Below are positions 14,809 to 22,269 of a stretch of DNA of 22,269 nucleotides, piece by piece. A program made the position numbers and the translations under genes. Origin of the DNA: UBA7672 sp040398465 (GTDB lineage: Bacteria; Pseudomonadota; Alphaproteobacteria; Caulobacterales; Hyphomonadaceae); contig JBBAUA010000053.1 of the NCBI GenBank assembly GCA_040398465.1, forward strand, positions 1-22,269. Reading direction: 5' to 3'. Every line of letters starts with the position of its first letter. Within the stretch, counting starts at the first letter, position 1. The notes beneath the pieces are model-generated. The model worked only from the letters and a program-made list of their open reading frames with translations. It searched no databases and was not told the origin of the DNA.

Positions 14809-15732
14809 ATGCGCGTGCTTGTCGCTTGTCTTGCAGCCACGCTCGCAGTGGCCCCAGCCCTCGCTCAGCCCGCGCTGATCCCCCGCACGAGCGACGGACG
14901 GCCGGATCTCCACGGCTACTGGTTCACCGGCTTCATCACGCCGATGCAGCGGTCCAAGGGCGTCACCGGTCTCACCGTTGCGCCCGAGAACGCCGCCAGC
15001 CTCATCGCAAGGCTGATGGAACAGCGGGACGAAGGCGAGGTCTACGATCCCGAGTTCGACAGCAATACCGTTGTGCCCGCCCTGCTCAGCATGAATGGCG
15101 AGCTCCGTTCGTCCCAGGTTGTCGAACCCGCTGACGGCCGGCTGCCCCTCACCGCGCTCGCGAAGGCCGCGCTTAACGGTGGGGAGGAAGGCTTCGACAA
15201 TCCGGAGGACCGCCCGCCGCCCGAACGCTGCATGGAAGGCGTGGTCAACGCGCCCCTCACCTCGTCCTTCCTGATGATCCCGCTACAGTTCGTGCAGACG
15301 CGCGATGCAGTCGTGCTGATGATGGAGGACATGGAGCCCTCTCGCATCGTCACCCTCTCCGCACCGCCGCGGCCCGACGCCCTGCGCACGCGCAGCGGCC
15401 AGTCCCGCGGCCAGTGGGAAGGCGACACGCTGGTCGTCGAGACAGACCGCTTCAACATAGCAGCCAAACAGGGCATCACCTGGAGCGGCGGCGCCTTCCT
15501 CACCTCCGACAGCAAGGTGATCGAACGCTTTACCCTTACCAGCGCCGACACGCTGCTCTACCAGTTCACCGTCGAGGACCCGTCGGTCTACACAAGACCC
15601 TGGCGCGCCGAATACGCGCTGAAACGCATCACCCGTCCCGCCTACGAATACGCCTGCCACGAAGCCAACCACGCGCTGGTCCACATCCTGCTCGCCGCAC
15701 GGCTGGGCAAGCAGGAGTCGCCCGCCCCATGA
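14809..15732 (+). CDS. Secreted protein of unknown function (DGRPDL / WEGDTLVVET type)
   Basis: A 307-residue exported protein; signal peptide with A-L-A-Q cleavage near residue 20. It opens with T-S-D-G-R-P-D-L-H-G-Y-W (28-38), has WEGDTLVVET at 203-212, and ends near YEYACHEANHAL (279-290). These motifs recur together in a large family of secreted proteins of unknown function in Proteobacteria and Acidobacteria. The WEGDTLVVET half is a beta-rich segment. The ATG at 14809 follows a very strong AGGAGGGGGAG. Its TGA overlaps the ATG of the next gene (ATGA), so the two are probably co-translated even though one product is exported and the other is not. Confidence 0.8.
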   Translation: MRVLVACLAATLAVAPALAQPALIPRTSDGRPDLHGYWFTGFITPMQRSKGVTGLTVAPENAASLIARLMEQRDEGEVYDPEFDSNTVVPALLSMNGELRSSQVVEPADGRLPLTALAKAALNGGEEGFDNPEDRPPPERCMEGVVNAPLTSSFLMIPLQFVQTRDAVVLMMEDMEPSRIVTLSAPPRPDALRTRSGQSRGQWEGDTLVVETDRFNIAAKQGITWSGGAFLTSDSKVIERFTLTSADTLLYQFTVEDPSVYTRPWRAEYALKRITRPAYEYACHEANHALVHILLAARLGKQESPAP

Positions 15733-16454
15733 TGACGGCGCAAGAGATACTCGCCGTGCTTGACGATGCGTGCCGGCGGAATTGCTTCCCCGTGCTCGAC
15801 AATAGCTATGTCTTCCCCGCCGCAACGCGGCTCTCGCTTTATCGTTCGACGGAAGACTGGGCGCTGACGATCGAAGTATTCGGCTTCAACCCACGCGCCG
15901 GCATACCCGACACATGTCTCTACACGTTCGGAAGCACCATCGAACGCACGAAGACAGCGAGCGACTATACGACCCCCGAAGAATTCGCAGCGTACGTCGC
16001 CGCGAATCCGCACAACGAGATGACGTTTGTGCATCCGATCGACTCGCTCGACATCGGCGAGGAAGAGGACGTGATCGAGGGCTCGTCCCTTGTCGTTCGC
16101 GGCGCGACGCTTCCCACGCCGACCCTCGCGGAAATCGAAACCGCCGGCATCACGCCCTCGCAGCCTCCGCGCGTCATGGTCTTCGAACTCTGCCGCTGGC
16201 TCGCGATCGATGACCGTGATCTCGTGCTGACGACCAATGAAGAGCGCAGGCGGAACATCCCCGCAGCCCTCCAGCAGATATTCTGGCTCGAGGAATGGAA
16301 CCACCCCGATCTCGCGGGCGGAAAGATCGCAAGCAACTCCCAGGCCTTCCGCCAGCTCGCCGCCATGCTGGAGTCCGGCAACCTCGCGCCCTATCGCCCG
16401 ACTGTTCCGCCCAACACGCACTGGTCGTTCTGGCCGAAAGGCGGCGCACGCTAG
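15729..16454 (+). CDS. DUF7003-like cytoplasmic protein, unknown function
   Basis: A 241-residue soluble protein without a signal peptide or membrane segment. The opening (QEILAVLDDACR...NSYVFPAATRLSLYRSTEDW) and the segment IEVFGFNPRAGIPDT are the recognisable conserved core of a family I believe is DUF7003. No catalytic motif is evident. The ATG at 15729 overlaps the upstream stop as ATGA and has GGAG about 12 bases before it; a second ATG follows at once (15732). A DUF488 gene starts 37 bases downstream on the same strand. Long open frames antisense to this gene are by-products of its GC bias. Confidence 0.8.
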   Translation: MMTAQEILAVLDDACRRNCFPVLDNSYVFPAATRLSLYRSTEDWALTIEVFGFNPRAGIPDTCLYTFGSTIERTKTASDYTTPEEFAAYVAANPHNEMTFVHPIDSLDIGEEEDVIEGSSLVVRGATLPTPTLAEIETAGITPSQPPRVMVFELCRWLAIDDRDLVLTTNEERRRNIPAALQQIFWLEEWNHPDLAGGKIASNSQAFRQLAAMLESGNLAPYRPTVPPNTHWSFWPKGGAR

Positions 16455-16491
16455 GACTTGCGCCCCGCGCGCCGCGCCCCATCTTCGCCGC

Positions 16492-16938
16492 ATGGCGCGC
16501 AAGACCTTCTTCACCGTGGGCTATGAACGCACCACGCAGGCTGGCCTGATCGCGGCCCTGCAGGCCAACGGCGTCAAGCGCCTCATCGACACGCGCGACG
16601 TCGCCAACTCGCGCCGCGCCGGCTTCTCGAAGAAACTCCTCGCCGCCTCGCTCGACGAAGGCGGCATGACCTATCTCCACCTCCGCCCGCTCGGCACGCC
16701 AAAGGCAGGCCGCGACGCCAACCGGGCGGGACGCATGGACGACTTCCGCCGCATCTACATGGCGCGCTTCAGCGAGCCCGACGCCCAACTCGCCCTCCTC
16801 GAAGCCGAAGACCTCTGCCGCACATCCGCGACGGCCCTGCTCTGCTTCTGCGGCGACGAGAAGAAATGCCACCGCCACATCATCGCGACAGCGCTGGAGG
16901 CCAAAGGCCTCAAGCGGAAAGAGATCGCGTTCCGCTGA
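16492..16938 (+). CDS. DUF488 family protein
   Basis: A 148-residue cytoplasmic protein with the complete DUF488 pattern: FFTVGYERT (6-13), LIDTRDVANSRRAGFSKK (31-48), YLHLRPLGTPK (61-71), and the Cys/His cluster C-F-C-G-D-E-K-K-C-H-R-H (118-129). The last motif suggests a metal or nucleic-acid site, but the family has no established function. Length is typical. The start at 16492 fits the family N-terminus even though no Shine-Dalgarno is visible. It follows the DUF7003-like gene closely and may be its operon partner. Convergent with the haloalkane dehalogenase gene. Confidence 0.9.
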   Translation: MARKTFFTVGYERTTQAGLIAALQANGVKRLIDTRDVANSRRAGFSKKLLAASLDEGGMTYLHLRPLGTPKAGRDANRAGRMDDFRRIYMARFSEPDAQLALLEAEDLCRTSATALLCFCGDEKKCHRHIIATALEAKGLKRKEIAFR

Positions 16939-17041
16939 GACCCGGGAATTCTGGTTGCTCGCTGCAGAGGGACCGCCAGCAATTTGTTCGCGGCAAGAGA
17001 CCCCCGCCCGTCTCAACGGCGCTGACGCCCGACATCACGCT

Positions 17042-17987
<946 letters not shown>

Positions 17988-18087
17988 NNNNNNNNNNNNN
18001 NNNNNNNNNNNNNNNNNNNNNNNNNNNNNNNNNNNNNNNNNNNNNNNNNNNNNNNNNNNNNNNNNNNNNNNNNNNNNNNNNNNNNNN
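17988..18087. other. Assembly gap of 100 Ns
   Basis: Exactly 100 unknown bases, the conventional placeholder for a gap of unknown size. It removes the 5' end of the haloalkane dehalogenase gene and the 5' end of the PIN-like gene. Confidence 0.99.
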
Positions 18088-18387
18088 ATTCAAGCTTGGA
18101 GCGGTCCGAAAATCTTAGGGCAGGTCGTTAGGGACTTGGGTCTCGCCCGCGCTGAAGATCGCGATATCTTTGCTGCTGCTCGCATGGCCACGTCGACGCT
18201 CATTACGAAAGATCGTGACTTCGCCGACTTGGTCATACGATTGGGCCCGCCTCCGGGCACAGTTCTGCTCACCTGTGGAAGCAAGAGCACTGCTTATGTT
18301 CGCGGGGTGCTGCAGCGACAATCGGCCGAAGCGCTGAACATGATCCGCGCAGGAGAGGGCATAGTGGAAATCCGGAGCGCTCCGTAG
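18088..18387 (+). CDS. PIN-like (DUF5615) toxin-type protein, 5' truncated by the gap
   Basis: A frame open from the first known base to the stop at 18387 (99 residues visible). VRDLGLARAEDRDIFAAARM, then STLITKDRDFADLV, then GPPPGTVLLTCG, is the core of DUF5615 PIN-like proteins. The acidic residues E/D-x-x-I and K-D-x-D-F mark the putative nuclease site. Relatives are usually about 110-120 residues and begin with a M-K-[FIL]-L-[FV]-D stretch, so roughly 20 residues are missing in the gap. These genes usually follow a DUF433 antitoxin gene, which could also lie in the gap. The region is less GC-rich than the genes to its left. RNase activity is inferred from the family. Confidence 0.75.
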   Translation: MQAWSGPKILGQVVRDLGLARAEDRDIFAAARMATSTLITKDRDFADLVIRLGPPPGTVLLTCGSKSTAYVRGVLQRQSAEALNMIRAGEGIVEIRSAP

Positions 18388-18484
18388 CATTTTGAGTTCC
18401 GACGGCCGTATTGAGGAGATGAACCGCACAACGCAGCATATTCGGTGTCGACCATGCCGTCATCTCGAAGCAAGGAGTAACGCG

Positions 18485-18781
18485 GTGAACGAACACGATC
18501 CACCTCAGATGGTCATTGGCGTCGCGTGGTATCTCGCCAAGGATTGGGACGATATGCGCGATCTTTGTTCCGATCGTGATGAGATGCACGGAAGCTTCGA
18601 GGCCTGGCAGCGGGCAGCGAAACAGACGGAGAGGACTCTGACAGCCGAGGGGCGTACAATAGTGCGCGTAATAATCGATCCTGCCGAGTTCGCAGGTTGG
18701 TGCGCAGTGCGCGGCCGATCAATGAACGGTGAAGCGCGGGCCGAATTCGTGACCGAAAAAGCGCGACAGGCGCAAGAATAA
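18485..18781 (+). CDS. Small hypothetical protein downstream of the PIN-like gene
   Basis: A 98-residue soluble protein with no recognised family. The GTG start at 18485 is supported by AAGGAG at 18472-18477. An open frame from further upstream lacks a ribosome site. The protein is Trp-rich near the N-terminus (VAWYLAKDWDDM) with charged helices after. It lies 97 bases after the PIN-like gene and shares its lower GC content, so the two may have arrived together. No evidence ties it to toxin function. Confidence 0.6.
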   Translation: MNEHDPPQMVIGVAWYLAKDWDDMRDLCSDRDEMHGSFEAWQRAAKQTERTLTAEGRTIVRVIIDPAEFAGWCAVRGRSMNGEARAEFVTEKARQAQE

Positions 18782-18973
18782 CGGCGCGGTGACCGAGTTG
18801 CCAGCCGACAGCATGGTCCCAACCCAGGCGCCGCCTGCCAAGCGAGCTCCCGCCGCAACGCAGCGTCATCGGTGAATGGCTAAACTCGATCGACTCTGCC
18901 GGATCGCCACAATTTGCGCTTGGCTAACTCGGGACCCATTGTTGCCCTTGGCGGGAATGGTTGGCTGTGTTCG
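18782..18973. other. Non-coding stretch with no recognised element
   Basis: I see no gene, clear terminator or repeat between the small hypothetical gene and the 3' end of the winged-helix/TPR regulator gene, which converge on it. Confidence 0.5.
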
Positions 18974-20521
18974 CTAGAATCCGAGGCAGCCCAGCATGCC
19001 CGTGACACGTTCCCGCGTTGGGATGTCGCGAAACGGGAAGGCTCGCAGGAAATCTGCTCTCCGGAGGTGCCCGGCGCGGGCCCGAGCCGATTCCGCCCAG
19101 GCTCTCGCGCGAGCGTCATTCCCATGAAGGCCGTGGGCGACCGCAGCGATCATTTCGATCAGCGCGTGCGCACCCGGTGAGTTGGCCGCTCGTTCCGCCC
19201 AGTCGGCCGCCTGCGCAGCGTCCTCGCGCGCGATGTGCGACAGCGCCCTGACGCCGAGCATGCCATAGACGAGGGGATCAAGCGGGCTAAGGGCGAGAGC
19301 GGATGCAATGTTGGCCTGGCTGGCGTCAGCGCTTCCGAGCAGGGCTTCCGCCCATCCCCGTGAGTATTTTGCCTGCGCATAGTTCGGATTGAGGGCGTTG
19401 GCGCGCTCGAGCCAGGGAAGGCTGGCTTCGAGATGGCCTCGCAGCCAGTGCGCACGGCCCATCGTGAAGTGCCCGAACGGATCAAGTGAGTCCCGCTCCA
19501 GGCATTGGGATGCGTAGTGCTGCGCGAGCTTTGTCGCCTCCGAATTGTCTGCGTAGCCGAGGAAGGCGGTCTGGAAATGAGTGAATGAAAGTCCGGCATA
19601 AGCGCGCGCGAATCCGGGGTCCATGGCGACCGCGCGTTCGAACAGGCCAGTCGCCGCCTCGTTGTCCGCCTTGTTGAAGCGATACATGTGATGCAGGCCA
19701 AGATGATAGGCTGACCATGCATCGAGATTTTCGGGCGAGCGCAGCAGGGCTCTTTGCGCCTCGTTGAACGGAATCCGGACTTCCACCGCGCTTGTCACCG
19801 CATTGACGATCTGGTCGCGGATCTCGTGCACCGCGCCTACGTCTGCGCGAAACCGTTCGCTCCATACGACGCCGCGGTCCTGCGTGTCGCTGAGCTCGAC
19901 CGAAATGGACATGGTCTTGCCGGATATCTCGACAAGCCCGGTGAGGCAGTACTGGACGTTGAGTTTGCTCCGCACCTCGTCGAGCTTTGCGTCGCCCCCG
20001 CGAAAGAGGAATGACGAGCCGCGCGCGATCACAAACAGCCAGTGCAGGCGCGACAGCTCGGTGATGAGATCGTGCGGTAGTGCTTCAGTGATAGGGAATC
20101 CTGGATCACCTGCTCCGATCAGCCGAAACGGCAACACCGCGATGCTTGGCCGCGTGTTGGCGCGCGGCTCGACGCCGGCCGTCTCGCGGGCGGCGGCGAA
20201 GGACACCGCGGCACGCGTTTCAACGTCTGCAACGAAGGCAAAACCGAGGCCGTGGACGGTTCGAATGATTGCCTGCTGACGACCGTCGTCGCCGATCGCC
20301 TGGCGGGCGGATTTCACCCGGCTCGCAATCGCCGAGTCTGACACGATCCGGCCATTCCACACGGCAGCGACGATCTCGTCCTTGGTGACCATCCGGTCGC
20401 GGTGATCGATCAGGAACCGGAGAAGGGCGAAGACTTGCGGCTCCACGGCGACTGCAACGCCGTTCTTGCGAAGCTCGACGCGCTCCGTGTCCAGCTCGAA
20501 TTCCTGGAAACAATGAATCAT
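18974..20521 (-). CDS. Winged-helix/TPR transcriptional regulator (CadC/OmpR-type DNA-binding domain)
   Basis: A 515-residue protein. Residues 1-100 are an OmpR/PhoB-type winged helix (EPQVFALLRFLIDHRDRMVTKDEI..., with the recognition-helix region SDSAIASRVKSARQAIGD and the wing I-R-T-V-H-G-L-G-F). Residues about 122-245 are a TolB/adenylate-cyclase-associated alpha/beta domain (RPSIAVLPF, 124-132). The rest, about 260-500, is built of TPR-like helical repeats (LFERAVAMDPGFARAYAGLS; LERANALNPNYAQAKYSRG). There is no transmembrane helix, unlike CadC, so it is probably a soluble regulator that senses a protein or ligand through the repeats. It is divergent from the cupin/methyltransferase pair and probably controls it. 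Confidence 0.88.
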   Translation of the reverse strand: MIHCFQEFELDTERVELRKNGVAVAVEPQVFALLRFLIDHRDRMVTKDEIVAAVWNGRIVSDSAIASRVKSARQAIGDDGRQQAIIRTVHGLGFAFVADVETRAAVSFAAARETAGVEPRANTRPSIAVLPFRLIGAGDPGFPITEALPHDLITELSRLHWLFVIARGSSFLFRGGDAKLDEVRSKLNVQYCLTGLVEISGKTMSISVELSDTQDRGVVWSERFRADVGAVHEIRDQIVNAVTSAVEVRIPFNEAQRALLRSPENLDAWSAYHLGLHHMYRFNKADNEAATGLFERAVAMDPGFARAYAGLSFTHFQTAFLGYADNSEATKLAQHYASQCLERDSLDPFGHFTMGRAHWLRGHLEASLPWLERANALNPNYAQAKYSRGWAEALLGSADASQANIASALALSPLDPLVYGMLGVRALSHIAREDAAQAADWAERAANSPGAHALIEMIAAVAHGLHGNDARARAWAESARARAGHLRRADFLRAFPFRDIPTRERVTGMLGCLGF

Positions 20522-20551
20522 CGCCTGAAATCATAGCTCATGGGGCGCCAA

Positions 20552-20581
20552 TCTCCAGAACTTCTCCAGACCGTCTTCAAG
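20552..20581. promoter_or_regulatory. Three 11-bp-spaced direct repeats, candidate operator for the winged-helix regulator
   Basis: TCTCCAGA occurs at 20552-20559 and exactly again at 20563-20570, and a degenerate TCTTCAAG follows at 20574-20581. The 11-bp period puts the copies on one face of the helix, as in operators of OmpR/PhoB-type winged-helix proteins. They lie between the divergent regulator and cupin genes. Confidence 0.5.
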
Positions 20582-20661
20582 CATCACCGGGCCGGCTGCC
20601 GTAAGCCGTGGCTCATCAACCCGTCTGCCGACCCTCGGGTCAAAGACAAAAGGAGAATGAA

Positions 20662-21138
20662 ATGAACGACGCCAGAGCCAAGGGACTTGGACGAGCGGTT
20701 GTCGCCATCGCATGTGCTTTCGTGTCCGCATGCGCGACGAGCAGCGCTCAGGTTGCCACCGGGCCCGCTATCACGCGCACGGTAGGCTCCGACCTGCAAT
20801 GGGGTCCGTGCCCGCCCATCTTCCCGGCCGGATGTCAGATCGCCGTGCTGCATGGCGATCCTGCGCGGCCGAACGCCGACGTCTTCCTGCGCGTGCCGGG
20901 CGGCTATCAAATCCCCCCCCATTCCCATAGCTCGCCGGAGCGCATGGTGCTGGTCGAGGGCCAGCTCAATGTGCGCTACAAGGGGCAGAAAGCGGAAGTG
21001 CTGACGCTAGGCGAGTATGCCTATGGACCGGCGAATAAGCCCCACGAGGCGTCTTGCATTGGCGACAAGCCATGCACCCTGTTCATCGCCTTCGAGGGGC
21101 CGGTCGACGCTGAAGCATTCGCTGCGTCCCTTGAATAG
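20662..21138 (+). CDS. Cupin-domain lipoprotein
   Basis: A 158-residue exported protein with a short lipoprotein signal (V-S-A-C, Cys24) and one cupin domain. The first cupin motif gives His87, His89 and Glu93 (PPHSHSSPE), and the second gives His128 (ANKPHEA). Together these are the standard 3-His/1-Glu metal site. This suggests a small-molecule metalloenzyme (dioxygenase or isomerase type) or a binding protein in the periplasm. Two cysteines (132, 138) flank the last strand. AAAAGGAGAA precedes the ATG at 20662. It is followed by a methyltransferase gene after 81 bases and probably forms an operon with it, under the divergent winged-helix regulator. Confidence 0.85.
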   Translation: MNDARAKGLGRAVVAIACAFVSACATSSAQVATGPAITRTVGSDLQWGPCPPIFPAGCQIAVLHGDPARPNADVFLRVPGGYQIPPHSHSSPERMVLVEGQLNVRYKGQKAEVLTLGEYAYGPANKPHEASCIGDKPCTLFIAFEGPVDAEAFAASLE

Positions 21139-21143
21139 GCCGC

Positions 21144-21182
21144 TGGCCGACGAGAGCCGCTGAACGATATCGCGGTCGGCCA
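21144..21182 (+). other. Inverted repeat between the cupin and methyltransferase genes
   Basis: TGGCCGAC (21144-21151) is the reverse complement of GTCGGCCA (21175-21182), with a further CGC/GCG pair inside (21158-21160 with 21172-21174). There is no T-run. It could partly terminate transcription or stabilise the upstream mRNA. Confidence 0.35.
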
Positions 21183-21219
21183 ATCCTGGGCACGCGCGCT
21201 GAGAAAATGGAGATTCAAA

Positions 21220-22035
21220 ATGAACCCGAACAAGATGCTGTGGGAAAAAGGCGATTTCACCCGCATCGCTCAGTGCATGCGCGAGAGCGGCGAGGCGCTG
21301 GTCGGCCAGCTCGGCATAACACGAGGATTGAAGGTTCTCGACCTCGGATGCGGCGATGGAACGACGGCCCTGCCGGAAGCGAAGCTCGGGGCAGACGTGC
21401 TGGGCGTCGACATCGCCGCCAACCTGGTTGCAGCGGGAAACAAGCGGGCGGCTGAGCACGGGCTTGCGAACTGCCGGTTTCAGGTGGGCGACGCGTCCAA
21501 TCTGGGAGGCATCGAGAGTGGTTCGTTCGACCTGGTGGTCAGCATCTTCGGCGCCATGTTCGCGCCGAGGCCGTTCGACGTGGCGAAGGAGATGGTAAGG
21601 GTGACACGGTCTGGCGGGCGCGTGGTTATGGGCAACTGGATCCCCAATGATCCAACCCTCGTCGCGCAGATTCTTAGGATCAGCTCATCCTATTCCCCGC
21701 CCCCGCCGGAAGGGTTCGTCAGTCCGATGACGTGGGGTGTCGAGGACGATGTCATAGAGCGGTTCGGAAGCGCCGGAATTCCGCGGAAGAACATTTCGTT
21801 CCTGAAGGATATGTACACGTTCAACTTTCCGGGCTCGCCATCCGGCTTGCTGGACGCTTTCAGGACCTATTACGGTCCAACCATGAATGCCTTTGAGGCC
21901 GCCGAACGGAATGGGCGCACGGATGCGCTGCGCGGGGAGCTGGAAGCCCTGTTCGAGAGTCAGAACAAGAGCAGCGATCCGGGGAAGACTGCGATTCCTG
22001 CAACATTTCTGCGCGTCACTGTCGCCGTTGATTGA
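21220..22035 (+). CDS. Class I SAM-dependent methyltransferase
   Basis: A 271-residue cytoplasmic enzyme of the UbiE/Methyltransf_11 type that transfers a methyl group from S-adenosylmethionine. Motif I, VLDLGCGDGT, is at 39-48, and the acidic residue after strand 2 is Asp64 (LGVDIA). A later VGDA contacts adenine, and SGSFDLVVSIFGAMFAPRP is the motif IV region. The last third has a substrate lid (about 150-230) typical of small-molecule methyltransferases; the acceptor is unknown. TGGAGA precedes the ATG. Probably in an operon with the cupin lipoprotein gene and controlled by the divergent regulator. Confidence 0.88.
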   Translation: MNPNKMLWEKGDFTRIAQCMRESGEALVGQLGITRGLKVLDLGCGDGTTALPEAKLGADVLGVDIAANLVAAGNKRAAEHGLANCRFQVGDASNLGGIESGSFDLVVSIFGAMFAPRPFDVAKEMVRVTRSGGRVVMGNWIPNDPTLVAQILRISSSYSPPPPEGFVSPMTWGVEDDVIERFGSAGIPRKNISFLKDMYTFNFPGSPSGLLDAFRTYYGPTMNAFEAAERNGRTDALRGELEALFESQNKSSDPGKTAIPATFLRVTVAVD

Positions 22036-22269
22036 ACGGCGCTTGCGATGACGAGTCGGGCGGTCGCCAAAAAGCCACCGCCCGAACGAGAATATGGACG
22101 CGGATCTCAGCACCTAGCGCAAGCCTTCGGCTAGTTCGGGACTCCAGCTTCACCAATTGGGCGATAAATGACCGGTCGTTGCGGCGTGGCGGGCTGGCCG
22201 GAATGCGCTGGTGAGCAGCCCTTCGCCTGCGATCCGGCCGATTCTGAACGCTGCTTTTTGCGGACAACC
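22036..22269. other. Terminal non-coding stretch
   Basis: Apart from the hairpin at 22057-22084, I see no gene, RNA or repeat I can support in the last 234 bases. Short open frames on both strands have no ribosome site and no family resemblance. Confidence 0.5.
22057..22084 (+). terminator. Hairpin after the methyltransferase gene, possible terminator
   Basis: CGGGCGGT (22057-22064) pairs with ACCGCCCG (22077-22084) around an A-rich loop, 21 bases after the stop codon. The position suits a terminator, but no T-run follows. Confidence 0.4.

Noticed and set aside
15642..16514. 290-codon minus-strand open frame over the DUF7003-like gene
   Set aside because: The plus-strand frame has a start, ATGA coupling and conserved segments; this one is a shadow.
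22016..22267. Possible minus-strand gene at the right edge
   Set aside because: The frame is Arg/Ser-rich, overlaps the end of the methyltransferase gene, and has no ribosome site or recognisable domain.

Overview
The window is a GC-rich chromosomal segment from a bacterium, most likely an alphaproteobacterium. The best clues are a CtrA-type box (TTAA-N7-TTAA), a perfect FNR/FixK-type palindrome, and a set of small periplasmic lipoproteins and secreted proteins mixed with TesB, YebC and M15 peptidase genes. I lean towards a Caulobacterales/Hyphomonadaceae-like lineage, but nothing here proves it. A run of exactly 100 Ns (17988-18087) shows that this is a draft scaffold, so the two sides of that gap need not be adjacent in the genome.

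Left third (1-6120), all on the minus strand. Reading in the direction of transcription: an isocitrate lyase/PEP mutase superfamily enzyme, a four-helix membrane protein, a small unknown protein translationally coupled (GTGA overlap) to a double-ATPase oligopeptide-type ABC protein, and a large lipoprotein. The lipoprotein joins a cysteine-less redoxin domain, a c-type haem domain, a copper type II monooxygenase-like domain and two EF-hands. A strong terminator follows, and then the first codons of another exported protein that runs off the left edge.

Middle (6262-16938), mostly plus strand. An exported amidohydrolase diverges from the lyase gene. Then come a small secreted protein, a minus-strand PP2C-like phosphatase whose stop codon overlaps its convergent neighbour's, and two divergent ribbon-helix-helix-like proteins separated by GCATTGC repeats. 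Next are a helical protein behind a CtrA box, a minus-strand membrane protein, a cytochrome c'-like lipoprotein behind an FNR/FixK box, YebC (minus), a DUF3617 lipoprotein, TesB, an M15 peptidase lipoprotein, and a secreted unknown overlapping a DUF7003-like gene (ATGA). A DUF488 protein ends this block. A minus-strand haloalkane dehalogenase, apparently a lipoprotein, is cut by the gap.

Right part (18088-22269). Directly after the gap is a 5'-truncated PIN-like (DUF5615) toxin-type gene and a small unknown, in sequence less GC-rich than the neighbours, which looks like accessory DNA. Then a winged-helix/TPR regulator diverges from a cupin lipoprotein plus methyltransferase pair. The intergenic region holds three 11-bp-spaced direct repeats that are a plausible operator.

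I found no rRNA, tRNA, CRISPR array, insertion sequence or prophage. The most unusual items are the four-domain redoxin/haem/copper/EF-hand lipoprotein, the ribbon-helix-helix pair with its repeats, and the regulator with 11-bp direct repeats facing the cupin/methyltransferase pair.
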